Origin: Nymphaea colorata
Lineage: Eukaryota > Streptophyta > Magnoliopsida > Nymphaeales > Nymphaeaceae
Length of the DNA: 64,000 nucleotides
Direction: 5' to 3'
Assembly: GCF_008831285.2 (NCBI RefSeq)
Contig: NC_045139.1
Coordinates: 28,124,808 to 28,188,807 of the forward strand
Shown: positions 44,669 through 57,020 of the stretch, one piece after another
Numbering within the stretch: the stretch's first letter is position 1
Layout: each line of letters begins with the position of its first letter
Translations under genes and position numbers: made by a program
The notes under the pieces: generated by a model
Database searches by the model: none
Seen by the model: only the letters and a program-made list of their open reading frames with translations
Told to the model about the DNA's origin: nothing

Positions 44669-45091
44669 CTTTTATGATACCCTGAATTAGGGACTACGTC
44701 TGTCGACCTAGGCGTGGTTTCTTCGTGCACTAGAACTCCACACCCTCCCGCTCCTTCCCATTGACATCTTCAAAAAGATGATAACAGATTATCACTGGCT
44801 TCAATCCAAGTTGAATTTCCTCATGAACCTACTAATCGTTAAACCGCAGCACACAAATCCCAGTTTATCCATCAACTCAACCATATCTAAAACTTTCTTC
44901 CATGAAACCACAATGAAAAGCGTTCAATTAAACGACGAAACTCTAACAGGAACCAGAAAAATGGAGCATGACTCTTCGGGAAGACGGGCAAAGTACCGTA
45001 GAATCAATAACAGAAAAGCTAGAAGTTCAATTCGAACTCCATTTTGAATAAAAAACATGGACAGATCACGATTAAAACTTTGTATAACTAC

Positions 45092-45360
45092 CTGATAGTT
45101 CCAGGACTACACGACCCTAGGAGCGAGCTGTAAGCTCATTGCGTTCCCTAGAGGGAATATCTCTGATCTTCCCACTTAACTCTTCGATAATACAACAGAG
45201 ACGGAGGAAGTCAAATCGAAGGCAGAAGAGCGGATGGAAATGGAAGGTACTCGGTCGAAGGAACGATCAAGGACAATGGAAATTTCAATCCGTTTTATCG
45301 AATGTCTCATAAAATTTCCAGTACTTTTTGCTTGCTGACGGAGTGACGGATGTATTAGCA
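45092..45360 (-). other. Possible 5' untranslated exon
   Basis: Minus-strand stretch with higher GC than its surroundings, ending CTATCAG|gtagtta, a good donor. It has no long frame beyond the 61-codon 45176-45361. It could be the 5' UTR exon of the 44164-44668 gene or of ENDOV. Inference only. Confidence 0.3.
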
Positions 45361-46389
45361 TACTTTACCTTTTGCTCATCTCTTTTATTATGTATTGATT
45401 GAAGATTTATTATCATTTTATGTTACCAGACCTTCTGCTATTGATTAATGTGAAGAGCTATGGTTTGCTTGGATGATCAAGAGTGGAAATATTGTTGTAA
45501 TATTGTATGTGACAAGAATGTTGGTATATGAAAGCCCATGATTTGCAACAGGTTTGTAATATGCTTGAGCATACTTGTAAAATCTCATGAGCAAGCATAC
45601 TTGCTAGATGGCAATTTGAACAATCAAATATGCGTGTATGGAGGTGCATGTCTATATTTTTGATGCTTGGGGAGATCCATTTGTATTGGATGTAGCAGTT
45701 TAGATATTTTTAATATTTTTTAGTGTGTAACGAATTTACGGAATCGTTGTGACTATCAATTCTTTTCCTACCTGTACAATCTCAATGGTTGCATTCAGAC
45801 AGGTGGAACTTTAGTTCTATGCATAATCCAACATAGAACTAAAAAATTTGAAACAAAGGTGTTAAGAAATCAACAAATGAAGATATATGAAAGGCGGAAC
45901 AAAAATTCTACTAAAAAAATACCCCTTAAAAGACTCCCAGCATTATGATACTCGGGTAGTTAGGTCTAGGTAGTCAAATGCTAACAGCAGGTAAGAGGTT
46001 AAGTTCTTCTTACCTCACTACCTCAGGGTTCTAGGTCATGTTGAGACCAGTGATGTTAACAGTGCACCCTCATTACTTAATGTTCACAAGAATCAAACTA
46101 AAAATGTGTCGTTCTTATGCTGATAACCTGACCAATCATGCTATACTCTTTGAAACCACTTTCCAATTTAAAAGAAGAATTTGGAAAATGCAAATTTTCA
46201 TCAATTCTACCATGAAATTATTTAATTTAAAAATTCTCATCTAAAATTTAAAATTTTTAAATATATAGTATACATAAGAGTGAGGCCAATCAGATGGTTG
46301 GAAGTGAATACTTTCTTTGAGATTCAAATGATAGTTTACTGGGAGCCTTGCCAACCAATGAAACAAATAAATATTCATGCTGACATGCT
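45361..46389. other. AT-rich spacer
   Basis: No gene, LTR or domain recognised. Confidence 0.5.
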
Positions 46390-46993
46390 ATGATAGCCAT
46401 GTTTCATATTGAGAGTTTAGTCTCGGTAAAACTGAATCGAGACAATTGCATGTTGTGGGGAAGCCAACTTCAGTTGGTCATGATTTCTCAGGATCTTTTT
46501 AAGTTTGATGATGGTTCATAAGAAGAACCTAGGCTATTTCGTCAAATGCAAAGGAAGAAACAAATCCTGACTATTCAGCGCGGAGAAAATCTGACCAGCT
46601 AGCATTCAGCTGGATAAAAGTCACCATTTTGGAGGCTGCTTGCAGTCAAACATACGATTGCTTACTACTGGAGAGGCTTGGTCCACTCTTGAGAAAGCAT
46701 ATGGCTCTCACTCACCACTCAGTATCATAATTCTGAAGAAAGAGTTTATGTTCGTGAAGAAAGGGAACATAAGTATGGTGGAAAACAAAATAAAGTTGCT
46801 TATTAATACCCTTGCAGCTGCCAAATGTCAAATTCCTAATGGCAACTTAGTTCAAATTGTGTTGAATGGTTTTCCTTCACATTATGAAAGCCTTGTTACC
46901 TCTTTGGTTGTTAAGGCAGGTCTGAATGTCAAGCAAAAAACGCTATGTGTTAATGCCTCAAATTTGTTCACATCAGAATTGAAGCAATATTGA
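46390..46993 (+). pseudogene. TE-13: copia gag remnant
   Basis: Plus strand: VSVKLNRDNCMLWGSQLQ with a stop soon after, then TTGEAWSTLEKAYGSHS, KIKLLINTLAAAK, VLNGFPSHYESLVTSLV, the copia gag pattern. It resembles the gag at 51290-51880 (TE-14). A degenerate PBS-like TGCTATGATAGCC is at 46388. Protease and later domains are absent. Confidence 0.75.
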
Positions 46994-47134
46994 AATTTTA
47001 CAAAAAAAATTGTGCAAAATGCAATTGCAAAGCCAATTTTGAATCTAAACAACAATTTAGATTCAAATCATGAATTTATCTCATGACACGAATTCCAATG
47101 CAGAATTACGAGTCCAAACTATGTCCAAATTAGG

Positions 47135-47279
47135 ATTTGATATCCAAATTAAATTACAAATGTCATTTGAAATCTAAATTCAATTACAAATGTCATTTGA
47201 TATCCAAATTCAATTACAAATGTCATTTGATATCCAAATTCAATTACAAATGTCATTTGAAATCCAAATACAATTGTAA
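47135..47279. repeat. 30-bp tandem repeat, 4.8 copies
   Basis: Unit ATTTGATATCCAAATTCAAT plus TACAAATGTC begins at 47135, 47165, 47195, 47225 and 47255. Confidence 0.93.
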
Positions 47280-48427
47280 AATTCAAATTTTGACTTAAAT
47301 CCGAGAATTTGTCTAATTCAGTCTAAAATGTTACGTGGAACCCACATGTGGGCCCCACCTAGCCCGTGTGGTCAAGAGCCCCCTAGGGGTCATGCACCTC
47401 CATTTAAAAAAAAAAATTCTCTCAATTAAATGAAAAAATCATTTTCAAGGAGAAATGAATGAGATCAAAACTAGAAACCTAGGAAAAGAGAAACATTGAT
47501 GTCTCTCTCTCTCTTTAACTAGGTTCACATTAAAGAGGGGTCAATCTTCGAAAAGCAATAACTAGGCTGGTCAAACGCACTTAATTCAAGTAGGTTCGAC
47601 CCTAATGCACCCAAATATGGCACCAATCTTAGCAGTCAACATGAGCTCAGCTTGACCAAAAGGATAAGTCTGTCTCACGATCTAATTCGTGGACATAAAT
47701 AGACATTGACCAAATCAAGTCCACTTTGACTAAACACAATCGAAGCACAATTCAGCTCAATTAAGAGTTTTCTTAGCTCAAATTCATTGAATTACCTCAA
47801 ACAAAGTCAAACTATTCACAAATGAGCTTTGACTTTGGTCGATTGGTCAAATTTGACCAATCTAGACAATTTTTTCATTCTATGATCAAATTGAGATTGT
47901 AAAACCTAAATTGAGATTTTATGAAAGACAAATATACATTTGGATTTGTCAAATACATAAATCAAATATCAAATTAAAATTCAATATTTCAAACCAAAGA
48001 TTGATTTAATTGAAATCCATCTTCAATCAAGTTTTAAACAAAAATACTCTTTTTGAACCAAATTTGATAAAATTTTCAAATTTTATTCAAATTTTAATTG
48101 AATTGTCATAATTCAACAACATTTAGAGCTTAATAACTAGGTTTTAACCTAACAAGCTGAATTTCAAACAAAGAAAAAAATAAGTAGAACAAAATAAGGC
48201 AAAACCCTACGCAAGGGCATTTTCGTTTAAAATTTTGGTCAAAATTGGTCAGCTAGGTCTGAACCAAGGTTAACCACACCTAGCCCAACCCACCTAGCTC
48301 GTGTAAATGTGATAAGAATGATTAGTTAGAGCAATTAAAAACTCATTTAATCTATTTTCCAACTCCCTAAGCTTTGATTAATCTTCCAAGACAAATTAAA
48401 GAAGATGGTTGAACCATTCTTCTCCTC

Positions 48428-48434
48428 TATATAA
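48428..48434 (+). promoter_or_regulatory. TATA box candidate
   Basis: TATATAA followed by ACCCTCC and about 100 bp later a CT-rich leader-like stretch. No downstream coding frame is seen, so it may be the promoter of an LTR. Confidence 0.3.
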
Positions 48435-49382
48435 ACCCTCCATTGGCCACCAAGGGGAAGGACGAATTTTGAGTATTGCATCAAGTTGCTGCAGCTAAGA
48501 GGGAGAAGCCAAGGAGAAGATCAATAATTTGTCCAAACCCCCTTTCCCTTTTCTCCTATTTTCTTCTTTATTTCTTTCTATTCTCTCCATTGATTTTGCT
48601 AAGTTGGGGTGCTTAAGTGAACTCTTAGGATTTTCGTGGTGAAGAGCTCTCTTTCCCACTGCCAATTCCAGTAAGCAAGTTATTATTCTTCTAGCTTTGT
48701 TAAGCTCGAATCCAAGCTTCAATTCTTGCTTAGGATTGCTCGATTTAAAAAACAAGTGAAGAAGAAGATCAAGCATCAAGACCGACCACAAGGTATGTGA
48801 TTTTAACTCACTTCTCATCTACTTTAGCTTCTTGTTAGTTCCTTTTAATTTCAGCAATTCATGGGATGGATTTATTTTCATTTATTTTATAGCTGGGAAT
48901 GATGTCCAGCGAGGAAAAACCTACAATTAATTGTATATGTTAATACATAATGCATGCATGAGTCATTTTTTCTAAAAGGATGAACCCATGAATCAAATTT
49001 TGAAAAAGGCCCCAATGCCACATTCCTTTCAAAATAACCAGCTTAAAAACCATTTTGAACACCCTACCATGAGATAATCCCACAGTGAAAGAGTGATTTT
49101 GTTGCAATATATATATGACGAAAAAGCCTATTAAGGAAGGATGCATTTTCATAGATGTAATCCACCTTTGGATGGCGAAACTAAATGGACTAGCTTGAGC
49201 ATTCATTCATCTCTTTCTATTTAAAATTATTTAGTTTCATGTTTTTTCAATTGATCAAGGGTAGTAGGGGAGATTTGAAACAAGTTTTCAATCTTCCAAC
49301 ATAAATCAACCAAGCCATAAATCATCATGATTCGTGAGTTATGTGGTCCCTTGATAAAATTTCATTTTGAAGAGTAAGGTAC

Positions 49383-49418
<36 letters not shown>

Positions 49419-51238
49419 GTGTGATATCTTGTTAAAAATTATTTTTCTCTCTTAAAATCAGGTTGGAACATGTTTCCAAACTGGTTTTTAAGAAAATAGA
49501 TCATTTTTATTGATTTTTATTGTATAAAGCTATGAGATCACTTTCATTTCATCTTAAAATTTGTTTAATTTTAGCAATCCATATATAAGGTGTGTGTAAG
49601 TTGTTGAAATCAGACCATGTTTTATAGGAATAAGCTTAAAAATGTCAAATTTTATATATTTGATATGTCAATTTTCAGCCACAAAGTAGCTATATTTTGA
49701 AGAACAATAAAAAGGTTCTAGCTCTACCTAATCGGCTTTCTAAAAGCCTTTTAGAAATTTCTAATTTCATTCACCAATTTTCAGACTTACATTTGATTGA
49801 TTGAGTCTCACGAACGATGTAAGATCATACTTCAAAAACTCTAATCTTTGTATCCCTTAAAGAACAATATCAAAAGTGTTTTAATAGTCCAAAAAATGAA
49901 TGGATTTTTTAGGACAAGAATCTGAAATTTTGTTTGATTTTGCGGAGAAAGAAAGGTTCTTAGAACTCCATGACATGAATGAGAACATATGGGACATGAT
50001 TTTTGCCAACTTGAATGTTTAGTTCATATGGAGTAAAACCGAATTTGATCATTTTTCAAGAGTCAAACACTCTTAGAATCAATATTTTAATTTTAATCCA
50101 TTTAAATTAGAATAAAATCTAATTTTTATGATAATTTTGAGGAAAAATGATGATATCCACGTTTCTTCTATATTTTAAAGTTTGATTTCATCCTCATTTG
50201 CCTAATTCTTAATTGTTTTGAGTTTCTCGTTCATGACTCAAGCTTGTGGACTGTATCTCTAATTCATGTGCTTAATAATATGATGAACACATTTAGAGAA
50301 AGTTTTACATTTAATCAAAATCAATCTTCATACATAGATTGCATGACATGTGATTGTAATAAATGGACTTGAGGGATTATGAGAAAGTGAAGAATGTATG
50401 TTTCATATAGTTTCCCTTCTCATTTCATGCACTCACTTTCACCTAAAGTCAAGAGCACCACATGCACATTCTCAAAAAATTAAGTGATTCAAATTTGAGT
50501 TGCAAACAGTGGCCAAGTCATATTGCAACAAGAATTTATAAACTTCACTTATCCAAAAAAAAACATAAATGATCATCATTTCAACTCATGAAATATCTTG
50601 AGTTCACAACAAAGAACTCAAATTCAATCTTCAAAATTTTTGAGAATTGTGGATTTCAAATCCAATGACACCAAAACAAAGGTTTTAAAATCAATTTGAA
50701 AATCCTCCAATGTTCAAATCGAAGGATTTCATTTTCAAAACAAGTTTAAAATCACTTATTGAAAATGAACTTTAGTTCTTGAATCCAAAAACCTCAATGC
50801 ATAAACATATAGGATTTGCATCAATAACCGGTACATGATCCAAATTATCCTTCGTCCTTGGTCCAATTACCCTTATTAAAGGCGGTAGGAAATGTTAGAC
50901 CTTGTACCGACGGGCGGATCCCTTTCTCTTAATAAATTTTCCTTAAAACATCAATTTTGAAAGAATTTTGCTGATTTGCATTTCGACGACCTTTGAGAAA
51001 GAGGGTAGGGTGCATGCAATATGTCAATTAAAGATAAATTAGGAAATACTATCAACTCATTGTAACGGCTCGGTGTATCTTGCTGTTGATTGTGTGAATC
51101 AGTTTTGATATTTTTACTCTTTGTAAATCATTTCCTTACCTATCTATTATAACCTCCCAATGTTAAAATATCATTTTTATGTCTCATACTAGTAGAGATG
51201 ACGTAAGACTTGCACAACCCATCTCGTTTCCTTTTTAT

Positions 51239-53640
51239 GATATCAAAGCCATTTCCTGTCCCTACCAGAATGGTGTCTACTTCTTCAACTAGTGGAACGT
51301 GATCACAAGTTCGGTGTCCATAAAACTGACTAGAGATAACTATCTATTGTGGAGAAGTCAGCTTGAGTCGGTATGATTTCTCATGATCCTTTGCAATTCG
51401 TTGACGAAACTTCATTGCAATTGAATCAATATGTTAAAAAGAATGGAAAGGATGAACTCATGCCTAAGTTCCTTGCATGGTGTAAATTAGACTAGCAGGG
51501 GTTAAGCTGGATCAAGACAACATCATTAAAGTCTGTCATTGGACAAATAATTAGAAGTCGATTGGCTTGTGCTGCATGGGCGTCACTAAAAAAAGAATAT
51601 GGATCTTAGTCTCCTTTCTCATGTTCATCAATAAGTAGAATCTTAATACGGTGGCATACTTGGAGAAAATAAAATTGCTTGCAGATGCATTGGAAGATGT
51701 TGGATCTCATATTACTGAAGATGATCTTGTACAGATCACCCTAAATGGCTATCGGCTGATTATGAGAGCTTTGTCACCTCTGTAGTTGCCTCCTCAAAAT
51801 CGTCACTATCATTTGTAGAATTACATGACCTTCTCCTAAACCAGGAGAAACATCTACAGATCTTGAAACCAGTTGTATCTGAAGGAGCAGACAAGGCAAA
51901 TGTCACGACAGCCTTTAGTGTGTTTAGGAGCCATGGACGAGGCTAAGGATCAAGCTGAGGCCATGGTGGACAAGGAAGCAGCCAGCAAGCTCAAACCAAT
52001 AATCAGTCGGCTGCAAATCAAAACTCAGGGACCAGCCAGCGAGGCCCCATTACTTGTCAATATTGTGGCCGGAAAGCCACTCGGCAAGGTCATGTTATGA
52101 CATTCCAAGTGCTTTCTCTGCTATGTCCTTTCAGGAATCAGGAAATGAATTTTGGTACCCCGACACCCAAGCAACCAACAACATAGTATGTAGTGATGAA
52201 CATCTTGAGAACAAACAAGAATATACCGGATCAGAGTCAGTGATAGTCGGCAATGGTAAGTCACTATCTATTGCTCATATTAGAGATTTACCCATTCAGA
52301 TTCAAGGAAAGAATTTTCTCTTGAAAAATAGCTTGCGATGCCTAAGATAGCAATTTGATCTCAATTGGAAGATTTAATTTTTGGATTCACCCCATCTGAA
52401 TTTTTTTATTAAGGATAGACAGTCGGGAAAGGTGCTTCTCAAGGGAAGGGACCGAAACTATGTGATGGACTCTATCCGGTTCATGTTATGCCTGCAATAC
52501 ATGATGACATTAAGAGATCCTACTTAGCACGTCAGAGTGGTAGAATCTGAGGATCATATGAACAGTGGCATAGAAAACTTGGGCACGCGAATAAGAAAAT
52601 TATTTGGAAATTAAACTCTCTTAATCTCATTTCAATAAGTTCTTCAGCAACTAACGCTATGTGTGAACATTGTTTGATTGGGAAGGCATATAAGTTGCCT
52701 TTTTTAATCTAAGTTTCATGCCTCTAAAGTTTTAGAGTTGATTAATGTGGATGGCTGGGGACCATTCCCATCTTGTCATGAGAAGGATATAAATATTTTC
52801 TTTTGATTGTTGACATTTTCTCAAGATTCTCAAGGATATTCTCATTGAAAATAAAATTTGATGCGTATGACTGGTCCACCAAGTTCAGGATTTTTGTTGA
52901 AAGACAGTTGAAAAACCAAAATTAAAATTATTCAATCAGATATTGGTGAGGAGTTTTGTAGCAAAGAATTTGAAAAGGAATTGAAAATGCAAGTTATTGT
53001 TCATCATTTTTAGTGCCCATACACATAGAAACAAAATGGTATTGTTGAAAGTAAAAACTGGCATTTGATAGGAACTAGTCTAAGCATGCTTTATGATGCT
53101 TGGTTGGATCATAAATATTGGGTTGAAGCATTCCGAGTAGCCGTGTATATTATTAATAGATTTCTTACCCTCAAGCTTAATAGAAAGTCTCCGTTTCAGT
53201 TCATGTTCAACAAAATCCAGACCATTCAATGTTGGGGGTTTTCGGATCTACCTGTCTTCTCATTTATTTTACTAATACTTCCAAATTCCAGCCAAAATAA
53301 GCCAAATGCATTTTTCTTGGCTATGGAAGGTGACACAAAGAGTATTTGTTTCTTGAGATAAAGATGAAGAAATTAATTATTTCCCGCCATGTAATATTTG
53401 ATGAGCAAGAGGACTGGATTAAGCATCTTCTTCAAATGTGGATCCAGATCTATGGTTTAAACCATTTCATCCAAGCACATGTCGACCAATTGAAGACAAC
53501 CATGTGCAAGGTGGAAAGACAGGTATCGGGTCATCTTTGTTGCCATCTAACAACATTATATTGCTTCCTTCTCTTGCAGATCACACTTGTTCACCGGTCC
53601 TAGGCTACACATCTCCATCTATCGGTCCAACCTAAATGCA
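51239..53640 (+). pseudogene. TE-14: decayed copia gag-protease-integrase
   Basis: PBS-like TGATATCAAAGCC at 51239, then gag (VSIKLTRDNYLLWRSQLES with stops), AWASLKKEYGS, protease-side EFWYPDTQATNNIVCS and VIVGNGKSLSI, GKNFLLKN. Integrase follows with KLGHANK, CEHCLIGKAYKLP, LINVDGWGPF, SDIGEEFCSKEF, QNGIVESKNWHL and YWVEAFRVAVYIINR. It ends with ISRHVIFDEQEDW. Many stops and shifts. RT, RNase H and 3' LTR are missing. The protease has DTQA in place of DSGA. Confidence 0.85.
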
Positions 53641-53866
53641 TGACACATCACGTGACCATCATGACTCACTCATTTTCTCATTCCAACCAAGCCTTAAACA
53701 CTAGCAAATTCACACCATGAAGACAACAGTTCGTCACCTTATAGGCATCCTTCTCATTCTACTGGGCAGCTGTCCTCAAGCCCCACCATAGAGCAGCCAT
53801 TATCAAGCTCCCTACAAACTGAATCTAGTGACCTCCATCAACTGCCAACCCATTCTCATCCTATCG

Positions 53867-54115
53867 CACGACAACAAACAAGTCTTTGAACGGTCGGAAA
53901 CCGTTCATAAAAAGTATGGGCGACAGTTTCTAAAAGTAATTAGGAACGGCAAGGTAACCGTTCCTAAAAGTGGTGTTCCTAATGAATTTTAGGAACGGTG
54001 GTGACTGTTCTTAATGAGGAACTGTTTTCTATATGTGTTCCTAAAAATTAAATTTTTCAATTGCATTTTAATATGCATATAGGAACGATCAACTTGACCC
54101 TTCCTAATTCTTCAT
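53867..54115. mobile_element. CACTA transposon terminus with subterminal repeats
   Basis: Degenerate terminus CACGACAACAAA (CACTACAA-type) at 53867, followed by inverted and direct copies of (T)AGGAACGG / CCGTTCCTAA at 53888, 53950, 53973, 53993 and 54084. This arrangement is typical of plant En/Spm elements. Together with TNP2-type coding remains on the minus strand at 57021-58610 it defines the 3' side of one element. The other terminus is not found. Confidence 0.6.
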
Positions 54116-54137
54116 GGAATCACTTTTACGAATGGTA

Positions 54138-54138
54138 A

Positions 54139-54172
<34 letters not shown>

Positions 54173-54200
54173 GATAGATATATATATATAGAGAGAGAGA
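54138..54200. repeat. (GT)n(TA)n(GA)n microsatellite
   Basis: GTGTGTGTATATATATA...TAGATAGATATATATATAGAGAGAGAGAG. Confidence 0.9.
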
Positions 54201-54493
54201 GAACAAATGCTAAAGCTGTCTTATATATATCTATACACATAGATAGAGAGATTTTCATATTACTATTGAAGTAAAAACAACTCTATGTCCTACATGCCAC
54301 CTCGAGGAAGCTGTCTCACATCCATGTACTAAAATAGAAAGCAAGAAATGTATCTTGATCAAACAATGACTGATGGTTGGATCCCTGTCATCCAAACACA
54401 TCACATTGCCAATGTGGTTGCCTTATGCTTACGCAGCGTCCTCTGTCTGTACCAATCTTGAAAGGATCACATAAGATGCAAATAGTAGCACAC

Positions 54494-55660
54494 CTCTACA
54501 TCGCCAACACTACCATGAGATTCCATCCACTTAAACAGCTCCGGGTATATAAACATTATTATCTGCTTCACGCACATCAATGATGGTTCTAAGAATTTAT
54601 GCCCTTCAGATGCTGAAATAAAGGATGGTTTGTAGTCACAATCATCTATAAAAAACGGAGTTGAATATGCTACATATGAAACTTCAATAATTCGATTGCA
54701 AAAGCATGTATGTGAATATGCAAGTTGGATAACTAACGTTATTATTACCTTTAACAAACCTTTAATTTCTTTGATGAAATCTTCAACCCTTGCAGAGAAT
54801 GGTTTCAGCCCACAAGTCTGAGAGACATGAAATTTAAGATATAATGCCTTCTCTATTATCTGTAGCAGCAAAAACATGTAGTCTAAACATCTGGGGAAAC
54901 AAACAGTTGCTCTCTTGCTTTCAAGCAACTCTGTAGCAATGGAAACTGCCTTATCCTGTTAGCTGACTTAGCTGCAGCTATAACCTGCATGCACAAAAAT
55001 CACAAGTTTTGAGCTGAAATCCTATATATTTGAATGGCAGTAAGTTAAGAAAAATATGTAACGAAAATGCTGATTCAATATCTCCACCAGCTTTTCCCTG
55101 TTGAGAATCGCGAAGAGGATAAGGTATTACCTGCGTGGGTCAATGGGGATGAATTTGGGAAAGCAGCTCCTGAATGTTATGAAGAAGAGGGCTACTGATG
55201 AGACCCAAACGACGAGGAAGGGAGGAAGAGCTGGAATCTGCAAATGATTGAATCTGCAGGTGTCTGTGAAAGATTTATGGTTATTGGATTAGCCAAAGAA
55301 TAAGTGGACTTGGGAGGTGCTATGGTGAGTGTGGGTTCTTGAATAACGCTTACCTCATAGCTGTCCAAGGAAGCCCACAGAAAGAATTACTCAACGGCTG
55401 CCTCTTCACCTTGCTTCTGCTGACCGCGTGAAGGACAAGATCTTTATCTGAGGATTGTAGTCAATCATCGATACTCCTTAAACTTGGCTGGGACATCATC
55501 AGATAAAAGATCCTTAATAGGGCCAAACTTCTTCATCCCTGGTTCATGGTTCAAGTCCTGCCTTTAAGAAGCAAGCCACCAACACTCTTGGGCCCATTTG
55601 ACTTGCCAGCATTCTGTGCTCAACACTTAGGAATTTGTCATTTGCGACAAGCTGCATTAA
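54494..55660 (-). other. Unrecognised exon-like sequences inside the CACTA region
   Basis: Minus-strand segments with splice signals: 54494-54612 (acceptor tatttcag, donor GAG|gtgtgc; SEGHKFLEPSLMCVKQ...SHGSVGDVE), an about 150-bp segment starting 54984 (LLESKRATVCFPRCLDYMFLLLQ), 55131-55237 (acceptor atttgcag, donor CAG|gtaata; hydrophobic FLVVWVSSVALFFITF) and a segment ending 55354 (donor GAG|gtaagc). 55354 and 55237 join in phase, but later joins give stops. No family is recognised. It may be a host gene relic or fragments captured by the transposon. Confidence 0.3.
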
Positions 55661-55840
55661 GGAACAAACAAGAATTAATTAACAAATTTGGAAATATATA
55701 TTAATGAATTAGCCTGTATCCTATAGTTGCAACAGGGCTCGAGATAATCATAACTTCTTAAAATATCTTCTAACTTCTCTCATAGATTATGTAAATTCAA
55801 TTGTCATGCATGACACATGACATGCATGTTAGCATTGCTT

Positions 55841-55858
55841 TTATATATATATATACAT

Positions 55859-55941
<83 letters not shown>
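55841..55941. repeat. (AT)n(GT)n microsatellite, about 100 bp
   Basis: AT run to 55905 followed by GT to 55941. The frame over it (Thr-His and Tyr-Ile runs) is not a gene. Confidence 0.95.
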
Positions 55942-55942
<1 letters not shown>

Positions 55943-57020
55943 ATTTCATAAGAACAAATGTTTGGTAAGCCTCATCCTTGAAGAGTAGTTTAATTTTGCA
56001 CAATCCTTCACATAATTAACATCAACAAATGCATGAGCTGAGGCAAAAAGATTGGAAGTTTTTCAGACATTAGCTTCAGATATAAAAAAAAATGAAGTTT
56101 TCAATCTAGAAATTCCATAGGAAAGTCATACATTTCTATGAGCACGCACATAGAAACATGTATAAAAAATTTACCAAAAAAGCTGTTTCCAATTTCTGTT
56201 TCCAATTTCTTGTTGAAAGAACAGAAAAAGTTTACATTCGTGAAATGACATCAAATGAGATGTATAATACATTTTTAAGTGACGAAATTATTAGACAAAA
56301 AAAATGTGAGATTAGAAGTTAATGGGGATAAATATATAAAACATGCCTTCAATTCAGACAACTCAATTACACAAGCACATTCAACCACTTCAGCAACAGC
56401 TTGCCCTGCAGCAGAAAAAGTTCATATAAATAAATAATTGATGTGAAGATTCCATACAATTAACATATACAAATGCTAGAGATTGAAAGTACACAAAGCA
56501 TAATCAAATGATCAGCAAGAAACCATGGCTAAAACTGCTCAATAGGTAGAATAGTTTTAGTAACTAAAGTACTCACCCAACCTTCTTGCTTATACTAAAG
56601 CAGTTTCCGTGCTCATACCTCGAGTGGGCCCTCGCTTCTTCCCTTTTTATGTCATTCAATTGGGATACATTAGGTAAAAGAAATGCAACTATTGAATGGT
56701 AGATATTAATTTTATTAATACTTGATGAAGAAGCCTCTGTTGTGAAGATGTGGTCGAATCACTCAAGCTGTACAATATCTGCAAAAAAAAAAAAAACTAA
56801 TTTAAGAAGTTTAATGTATGAAAAATGTATTAACAAATGTTTAACTATTTAACAAAGAAAAATAACTAGAAATTGAAATTAATATGACACAAACCATCAC
56901 ATTCTAGTTCATTTGCACTTTCTTGGATTTGTGTCTGATGCATGTCGAGTATTGCTCCAATCATATCCAATGTATCCCAACTTGCATTATCACTATGGTA
57001 ATCTAAGATATTAGTTTTGT
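55942..57020. other. AT-rich spacer within the CACTA region
   Basis: No gene or domain recognised; poly(A) runs at 56091 and 56780. Confidence 0.5.

Larger units (their letters stand above)
46994..51238. other. 4.2-kb AT-rich non-coding block between TE-13 and TE-14
   Basis: No protein domain. Contains a 30-bp tandem array (47135-47279), GGGCCCCAC-type sequence at 47350, a TATA box with downstream CT-rich leader at 48428-48800, (AT)n at 49388-49414 and GACGGGCGGATCCC near 50915. The last about 180 bp before 51239 may be the LTR of TE-14. The block may be an LTR or non-autonomous LTR element; this is not proven. Confidence 0.4.

Noticed and set aside
47135-47279. CRISPR-like regular repeats (also 21061-21175)
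   Set aside because: Contiguous tandem repeats without distinct spacers, in plant intronic or intergenic DNA.
49388-49414. Origin or attachment site at an AT-rich run
   Set aside because: Simple (AT)n microsatellite; nothing else supports it.
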